This document shows positions 37,401-46,400 of a stretch of DNA of 64,000 nucleotides, piece after piece. The translations under genes and the position numbers were made by a program. The stretch's first letter is position 1; every line of letters starts with the position of its first letter. The stretch comes from Heliopora coerulea (lineage: Eukaryota; Cnidaria; Anthozoa; Scleralcyonacea; Helioporidae): NCBI GenBank assembly GCA_030142905.1, contig JASJOG010000033.1:1736001-1800000 (forward strand). The letters are read 5' to 3'. The notes beneath the pieces are model-generated. The model had not been told where the DNA came from. It did not search any database and saw only the letters and a program-made list of their open reading frames with translations.

Positions 37401-40400
37401 AGGACCCCATTCTTGCAAAGCTTTGGACCCACGGTCCCTCAAACCTTTGGGTCTGCAGATTATAAAGCCCAATTGTTTGTGTGTCCGATTGCTGACATTA
37501 AACCTTTCTACCAAAGTTTTGCGGTTTTTGTTCCGCTTCAGTGGTCGCCAAGCACCTCCAAATTGTAATACACACCCTGTGGTTTGTTTAGGTTATCCCC
37601 AGTCCGTTTAATTACGCAGATGTTGTGTCCTCCACTACTCATAAAACATTACGTGGAGTTCGGTAAGTCATTCAGTTTCTTGTCTTGTTTGAGCTGTTGC
37701 GGATTTTTTTTGTCTGAGATTTTAAATTCCTTTACAGATCTGGAATTATCTTTTATCGCATCGGAGAGAAAAGCGTCGACAAGAAAACTGGTAAAAGTAT
37801 CCTTACTAAAGCTGTTATAGTTACTGTAGCAATGATGAATGGTGTATTGGTTATTGGAGGAAAGGTACAACTGGCTCTTATTTTTTCTGGACCGAAAATA
37901 ATGACTCCCCGAAAGTAACAGCTTCTCGAAAGTCGCGGCCTTTAATGGCTACTGAATCCGAAAGTAATGGGGGTAGTTACTTTCGGAATTCTACGGTAGA
38001 ATGCTACATCGGCAGCGTAAAACAAAGTGTAAAAACTTGAAAGGTTGCTGAACTGCCAAAACTGAAATTGAAAAAAACAAAAAAAACACAAAAAAGCAAA
38101 CGTTTTGAGTGAAGGTTCTCCGTCCGAATGTGAAACTGAAGTAAAAACTTGACATAAAAATATTAGGGCCCACTTTCCACGTGTGATTTTGCACATTGCG
38201 ATTTTCATCCTGGTGTATGTAATAAACTCATGACAGTCTATGTAGCAAGACATCCGCTTATGATTGGCTCCAGTTTGTCCTCGACACTCTTGTCAGTTAA
38301 ACACATACTCCAAGGTATCAATCACAAGGCACAAAATCGCACGTGTAAACAGCCCTTTAAAGCCCCGCCTAGTTTCGTTGTTCTGCTTTACTCTCGGGTG
38401 CATGAAGGGTATTTGTACGAAATATTGAGGTTTTCTTACTTAAGTTTCGACTTTTATCAACCTTTTAACGTTTTACTTCTGGGTATTTTATATTTTTGTG
38501 CCGCTATGGAAAGTCCTGCGGCCTGCAGTGATTATGTTCGCCTTCGTCAGTAATGCATCTCAGTCCGTTCCTAAAATCAAAACAAACTTTTTTCGATATT
38601 CGAAGGTACTAATTTGTGTTTTATATAAACGAACTGACCCACTCTTGATCATTGAAGGACTAGTAAGAAATAGCTAGTTCCTCTTTTATTACGTCAGCTG
38701 AATACAGCTACCAGAATACTTTGCGGTTTTTTTCATTTCCATGCAAACGTTGAATTCCCAAAGCGAATGGAAAGATAATTGCTCTAACGTTACAAGGAAG
38801 ATTTCGAAAGGCATTCTGATAGTGGTACTCAGCAGATGTAGTAAGGGACCGGCCATTTATTACGAAAGAAACAGTGAGAAAAACTCTTCCCGTAGCGCTA
38901 TTTCAAATGCTAGCTTACTTTTTGTTTTTAGCTTTTACTCAATAGATCTCTGCATTGTGAAACTGTTCAGTTTATTCTCTTAACGCAAAATATAGAAATA
39001 ATGTACGATTTCCAAGAAAAGATTGATTTTGCAATATTCCCGTCACTGCAAGGTGGTCCCCACAATCACGCCATTGCAGGAGTTGGTGTTGCACTGAAGC
39101 AGGTACGTTAAGTTTTCTGAACAAAAGGATCAATCTATTTCAGAATCATATACAGGGTAACATGAGGAGTAACTTACATTCGAAGCCTAAAGAATGTTTT
39201 CGACTTGCGAAATTTTTGCACGAAGCGATATCTCTTCTGTTAAAATTGAATGGACTTCGTATTAGTTCTGACACGAAAACCTCGCAAGACAAAAGAAAAA
39301 AGAAGTCGCTTCTGGCGAAAAATTTGCAAATTAAAGCCTGAATGGCTTAAAGTATAACGTTTATCTAACAACGTTGACGAAGTTCCTTTTTTACTTAACG
39401 TGGTAGTAACATGAAACTCTTCGAGATTCTGTACTTATTATTCATTTAATATATGAACAAATTTTTGGAATTAACTAAATGCTCAAAGTAGACCATCGCA
39501 GTCTCACCCCCAAAAAGATGAATTGCATCAACTTTGAAAATGTGCTTAAATAAATGAATATCATCTTTCTAGGGCAAACTTGGAAAAGGATTAAGGATAG
39601 GATTAGGGTTTGGATTAGGATTAGGATTAGGATTAGGGTTAAATCATACCCCGGCCACGGTAAACTTACGTTTCACCTCGTTTTAGATTTTTTTTAAGAA
39701 ACTCAAATGTATCTCTTCAGGAACAACCTACCGCATGTGGGAGCCTTCATTCCCCTTAAAAGGGGCGCCGGAACGGCATCTTGCCCCCTCCTCCTACGAG
39801 ACATCGGCACGCCACTGTCCTGCGGGCCTGAAATTCTTTTGGGGATAACTTCTACCGGTTAAAAATGGCGGAATTTGGTAATACGATCACCTAATTTGAA
39901 TGATTTTTCGCTTGGGAACTACTCGAAAATAGTTTTAAATAGCAAATATTTTGACGTAATGCTGACTTGAACCAAGCTTTCGCTGGTAGTCAACCGACGT
40001 GTTTTGTGTTGGTCAATTTTGAGCAAAAACCTTACAGTCAGAATTAATAATTTCGCTCTACCTATAAAGGCCTTTCCGTCCAGTCGTCTTATTCTGTAGC
40101 TAGTGAAAACTCAGACATAAAAGAGTTAAATTCTTGAAAAACTTGTGGTAACAGGAGAAGCTGATTGGAAATTGGAAATATTCCTGGTAAAAGGCGGTTT
40201 ATACTTGCGATTGACATGTTGGAGTATGTGTTAAACTGAAAAGAGCATCGAGGACAAACTGCAGCGAATCATAAGCGCATATTTTGCTGCATAGACTGTT
40301 ATGGGTTTATTGCATACAGCAGGATAACGATCGCAACGCACAAAATCACACGTTCGAATAAACGTAGTCGAACTGTAAGTGCATGTCGTCAGCGTTCATT

Positions 40401-43400
40401 TCTCGTTTACTTTCATTATTAAATATTTAGGCATTGGAACCCTCATTCTGTGAGTACCAGTCTCAAGTTTTGAAAAATGCCAAAGCCATGGCTCAAGCAC
40501 TCTTGGATCGCGGATATGATTTGGTTTCGGGTATGTGTTATTTGACGACTACGTCATTGTGAACGCTTCCAATTCCTTTCTAATAGGCTTTATATAAACG
40601 AGACATGTTGACCTTTTTTGTTTTTACTGACATCTGCAATAATATTTGTAGAATAACATTTCGAAAACGTACTTGGTGATTAAAGTAAATTGTTTGAACC
40701 CGGGAGGATCAGAACATGTTGGTGATGGTAGATCGTCCAGGTTAGTGTAGTCCTGAAAAAGACTGTTGGTGACTGACGTTTTGACGGCCTCAGCGGTGGT
40801 CATCTTCAGGATCGAAAAAGATGAACAACTGAAGATGACCGCCGCTGAGGCCGTCGAAACGTCAGTCACCAACAGTCGTTCTCAAGACTACACTAACCTG
40901 GACGATCTACCATCACCAGCATGTCCTTCATGATTAGCTGAAAGCTGTGTGTCTGTGCCTGCATGGAAACTTAGAAAAGCTCTCGCCATCACGTATGCAG
41001 TTCGTAACTGTACGTAGAGTTTACGCTTTTGTGACAGTAAAAAGGTTACAATTTTTGCTAGTCTACAGTTAAAACACTTGTAACGTAAAGGTTTGATAGA
41101 ACAGGATATGGTGGAAACAATTACCCTACTTCTGGTACTCCTACCGCCAGTTTTGTTCTCTTAAACTTCCTCACTCGTACTTTGATAATCCAATGGGACG
41201 CAGGAAATGTTTTATGTTTCTAAATTTTGTGTTTTCTGATGGCACTTGTCACGCATATGACTAAAGGACTCAACTTCATTAGAAGCACCGTGAACAATTT
41301 TTTGCATTTATATATAAAGTTATAGATAACTTGGAGTCATCTGCAAACATCATAACTGGGGATGTTGTGGTCATGGTTAAATATTTAAATAATAATATTT
41401 ATATTAAAAATTTCGATAATGATAATAATGATGATTACAGTTAATGTTTTGAATGTTAAATTCCTTTCGTTGTTATTTCTGTGTATTTTAAATGCTATTT
41501 ATACAAAACGAACAGTACAGCTATATTAGATTTGAACACGAAGCAACAGACAGGTGCTTTAGACCCAATAAACCCAAGTACTGGGATTTTTTATATGCTA
41601 TTTTATATGCTCACTGGCGAAGGAGGTTTTAAAATAAATGTTCACATAGACGTGTTGACCAACAAGTTTAACCAACAGTGAACATGACTTTATCACAGTT
41701 AAATACACGTCATTGTTATGATTTTCTTTGGTGTTTGCTTCATGAATTACTGATACCTTCTTTAAACTTTGTTTCATATCACTCCATAGGTGGCACCGAC
41801 AATCATCTTGTTCTTGTTGACTTAAAATCGAAGGTAATTTACAAAATTTTTGAACTAAAATTTATGAAATTGCTCCTTTTTACGTTTTTAAATAAAATAG
41901 AAGTAAATTAGATCAGTGACTCTTGAAACATCTTGCCCTACATTCGTGAACAGACATAGTCTACGAAATAGTTCTTAACTCCAGAATAACTGACTTTTTA
42001 ACTCTATATAAACAAGGTACAAAACCCATTGTGTATTTGTTACGAAAGTTTTTGCGTGTTGAACTTAATGTATACTTTGGTGAAGAAAACTGCTTGTCAG
42101 AAAACCTGCGTACATTTTATTATTTTGTTCAGGAATGACCCATTTAATTTCAGTTCACTTTGTAATATTTAATAGACGAGCTAGAGTTCTTTATCGGAAT
42201 TTGAAACACGACGAGATAGCCAAGTGTTTTAGATCCGATGAAGCACGTACATGCGATTTTTTTAAATGGATGAAAAAACGAACCCCTTAACACGTTGATT
42301 TGCGTAGAAAGTTTGAAAATTAATGTTTTCTAAGCCGGGAAAATTTGAGGAGAAAAGTAAACGTGTTTTTATCACATTTAAACTCACGATTTGGTTATGA
42401 TTTTCCTTTCTATTTTCTTAATAAATTGTTAAAGTGTTTTTTAAATTTTTATTGTAAATTAGAATTATAGAAGTGATATTTTGCTGAACTTTTTAGTTTT
42501 GGTAATGTTAATGGTGCGGCTGGTGCAACTGCCTCTAGTATTGCTACAGATTCAGGTGTTGCTGTTATTGACCAATACTTCCATGTTTAACTTTTCTAAT
42601 CCCGAAGCAATCTTGGTTAATGTAATGAGCTCGCGACTGCCGGCAATGTTGGAGCCGTTGGATTTAACTACTGTTTACAAGGCTAGAAGAGCTTCTTTGT
42701 CTCATTTTGAAGTATATGAGCCCAGGTTGTCAACGGGTGTACTGTTGGAATAACCCTTTCTCGTAGTAAATATGACCTCACAAGTATGACCTGACTTTCT
42801 GGATATGTTTACTGTTTAGGGCATTGACGGAGCACGGGTAGAGCGGGTGTTAGAACTGGCTTCAATCACCACAAATAAGAACACGTGTCCTGGCGACAAG
42901 AGTGCATTAAAACCTGGAGGATTACGTCTAGGTAAATAGTGCAGTGACCGTATGATTATTATATACTGTATATAATAACTCCTAATGGTTAATATTATGA
43001 TGATATTGATGATGATTATAATAATAGGAATAATAAGCTAACAGATATATAAATTACAGGAGGAACCAGGTTCGAACCTTCGAGCCCTTTGAAGGTGTTT
43101 TTAAGTTTTGAAGGCTTTTTAACTGTTCAAAGTTTGGTAGTACGCCTAATAAAAATGTTGCCACACCCAAGTTCTTGACTTACAACAATGAAAGTAAGTA
43201 GAAGAAGTCGTGGGTGTTTCATATCGAAGGCTTCAACCTTCAAAGGTTTTGTAATGAAGATTCGAGGGCTTAGTTTTCGTCAATACAACAATGGTACTAG
43301 TATTTGAAGTAGTCATAGGTAAGGAATTGTCACGAGTGTTGTAAACGATTAAGAAAGAAACCAAATGAAAGAAACATTGGGTGGAAGAAATCAGTATTTA

Positions 43401-46400
43401 TGACACCTTTTTGAATGGCTGTCATACTATGCATGTTAGTCAGTTGAACAAAGGCTATAACTCTCTCCAGTGCATTGTATGATGAAAAAAATGGTAGCTA
43501 ACTTTTACACGACTGGTAAGGAAAGTGTTAAAGTGATGAAGAACATTGCTATCACAATAATTATAACGCTTTTTTTATTTGACGTCATAACCGGCATGTT
43601 GGTGTTCCTTATCAAAAGAATTTTGATCAACTTCTTTTGTTTGGTTCACCAACGTGGCCGCCATGCCCGTTGTTATTTGAATTTCAGGGGATAGGAGGTG
43701 AGTGAAAACGGTCTATACAGTTAACAAAAAGTTTTGTAACCTTTGTTATTATCATAACTGTTATAGAAGCAATTTCTATCGTAATGGTAGCAATATCATT
43801 AGTAAACACTTTATAGTAAGCCATTATTTTGAAGACTTATTGTAGATATTTTGTTCATCTGAGTATTACCACAAATTTTAAATTTCGCCATTCCCATTTC
43901 TTAATACTAAAGTCACAGTCTCGTAGTATAATTTTCCCAGGTTCTTCCGAATTAAGGTCCGTAAACACTTTTTATTAACATGATACGCGCTTTTCTACGA
44001 TGTATCTACCTGGAAATTGTACGAATATTTTGTTCCTTTAAAATATAACTCAAGAAAGAAGTTTTCTTTTACAGGTGCCCCAGCTCTGACATCACGAGAT
44101 TTTAAAGAAGCTGATTTTGTTAAAGTTGTTGATTTCTTGGATCAAGGTGTACAGATTGCTGTTGAAGCTCAAGAAAAAACCGGTGAGAACTAGCTGAGAG
44201 CATGGTTTGCAATCGGCAATAAACTTCTATAATTTTTAAGGCACAACAGGACTATTTATACGAGAGAAAATAAATTGCGGCTAGAGTAAGCTGCGAGTAC
44301 TCTTATAAATAATCCTCGTGTGAATTTGTTCGCGCACAAAATAATTGGTATAAAAATACGGTCTTCGTGACTTATTTTAGGCGTGGTTATTATTCCTCTA
44401 TGAACGGCCCTTAAGCGTGTTTATACAAAACAAATACCGATAAGGAGAGTCATCTTGAAAGCTCAAAAATTTTAAAGGTTCATGAAAACTCAAATCTTTG
44501 AGTTTTCAAGATGACTTTCCTTTTGGGAACTTGTTTTGTTTTGTACTTTTCAAGGTTGTCGCCGGGTCATGGTATGTTTCTTCTTGAAACAAACATCTTT
44601 CGTAAATCGAAGAATAAAGATTAGAGCCCAGCTCAAAATTCTAAAGTGCAACATGGTAAGATGAAATTTCAGTTTAATTCTATCGTTTCGTCACTGTTCG
44701 TGCAACATCTTCAGATTTAAAGATCACAGGTATTAACAGTAACGAAACGTTAGAATTAAAGTGAAATTTCATCTTAACATGTTGCACTTTAGAATTTTGA
44801 GCTGGGCTTTAATTTTTATTCTTCGATTACGTTTTCTGCAGGAAAATCCATAGCCACGATATCTTTCATATATATGTAGGAATGGAGAGAGGCAAGCGTA
44901 GCCATATTTCGGGTGTATTTGCTACTATCTTCAGAGTTGAGTAAATTTAACCCAGGTGGAGCCCTGTGCTGATGTAGAGCAAGTTCATGGAGAAAAGTTC
45001 GAGAGTTTTCATCCGGCATGAAAGTCTATTGCTATTACAGCTATTACTTCTGTTAAATTTTTGTTTTAATGTGCCCGTATTTGTGCACGTATATAAACAT
45101 GAATGCGCGTGGTTTTTAAACATGATCAATATAAAATTGGGCCGGTTTCATAGATTAGTAGAATATTGCTTTTAGAGTTCAGTAGTCATTTCAGAATTTA
45201 CTTAAAATACCGCTGAGACAAAAACAAAACCCTAAAAAACAAAAAAAAAAAAAATCCGTCCAATATTGATCTCATTTAGGAATACATTTAGTGAGGAAAA
45301 ATGGCGTTCTTAGTTTTTATATATCTCATCTTGCTTCAAAAATATTCAGCTTTTTTGAAATGTGCAAATTAAATACCTTATGACGTTATATACCCTAAAC
45401 TGACTTAATAAAATTCAGGGTGTTCCTCGAAATAACCGGAAGGATGATGAGTATTTCTTGGAATAACTGGAACAAAGTTGTGAAACTTTGCGCATGTATT
45501 GTATTGAAAAAAGTTCAACCTTTTGTTTACATTACATTTTTCAGAAGTTTCGGTGACCACTCTGAGTAATTTAATAAAATACAAAACAACAGAAACCCCG
45601 AAAAGTGAACACATTTGTACTATCGACGTTTCGACTACGTTGCAATCATCATCAGGATTACTCTAAGTGCTGTGTGGCCTAATATATATACAAAGAAAAC
45701 TATTAATAACTCGCTTAACGTCTCTAGTTTTCTTTGTATATATATTAGGCCACGCAGCACTCAGAGTATTCCTGATGATGACTGCAAGGTAGTCGAAACG
45801 TCGATATAAAAAATGTGTTCACTTTTTGGAGTTACCGTTGTATTGTATTTTGTTACACTTTTCCCACGGCAGCTATTTAAACGATGGCTTAACCTCATCA
45901 CAGACTGTGGCGACTTCTTAGTAGTTTACTCTGGCTTCAATTTGGACTGAAATTCTGCATGTATCGTTCTCAGCTCAGTAACTCTCACCAGATGGTCACA
46001 CCTTAGACGACTTTAAAGTAAAAAAGTAAATGGTTTGAACCCGGAAGAATCGGTACATGTTGGTGATGGTAGATCGTTCAGGTGAGTGTAGTCTTGAAAA
46101 AGACTGTTGGTGACTGACGTTTTGACGGCCTCAGCGGTGGTCATCTTCAGAGTCGAAAAAGGTGAGCAACTGAAGATGACCGTTGCTGAGGCCGTCGAAA
46201 CGTCAGTCACCAACAGTCTTTCTCAAGACTACACGGACCTGGACGATCTGCCATCCCCAACATGTACTTAGACGATTTTACTCGTTAATAGGAGACCCAG
46301 GATCGTGAAAGAACTAATCATAGCCAGTTCATCACGAGGCCTTAGTGAGTGTGTATTTGCCGTGTCCGCCTTCCAGCTTGCGAAATCAGGACTCCAATAG

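Larger units (their letters stand above)
39103..40430 (+). other. SHMT2 intron 11
   Basis: 1.3 kb. Holds the telomere-like repeat family copy (39491-39725) and MITE copy 4 (40190-40372). Confidence 0.6.
45576..45852. repeat. Long foldback element with two hammerhead-like motifs
   Basis: Arms 45576-45702 and 45725-45852, roughly 127 bp each, separated by a 22-bp spacer. The match is highly regular from GAAAAGTGAACACA / TGTGTTCACTTTTT to ACAAAGAAAACTA / TAGTTTTCTTTGT. Each arm carries CTGATGA...GAAACGTC, on opposite strands. Confidence 0.88.

Noticed and set aside
40624..40872. Minus-strand frame with a near-identical partner at 46013-46213
   Set aside because: The similarity is explained by the two foldback copies; there is no evidence of a protein, and the frame runs through an inverted repeat.
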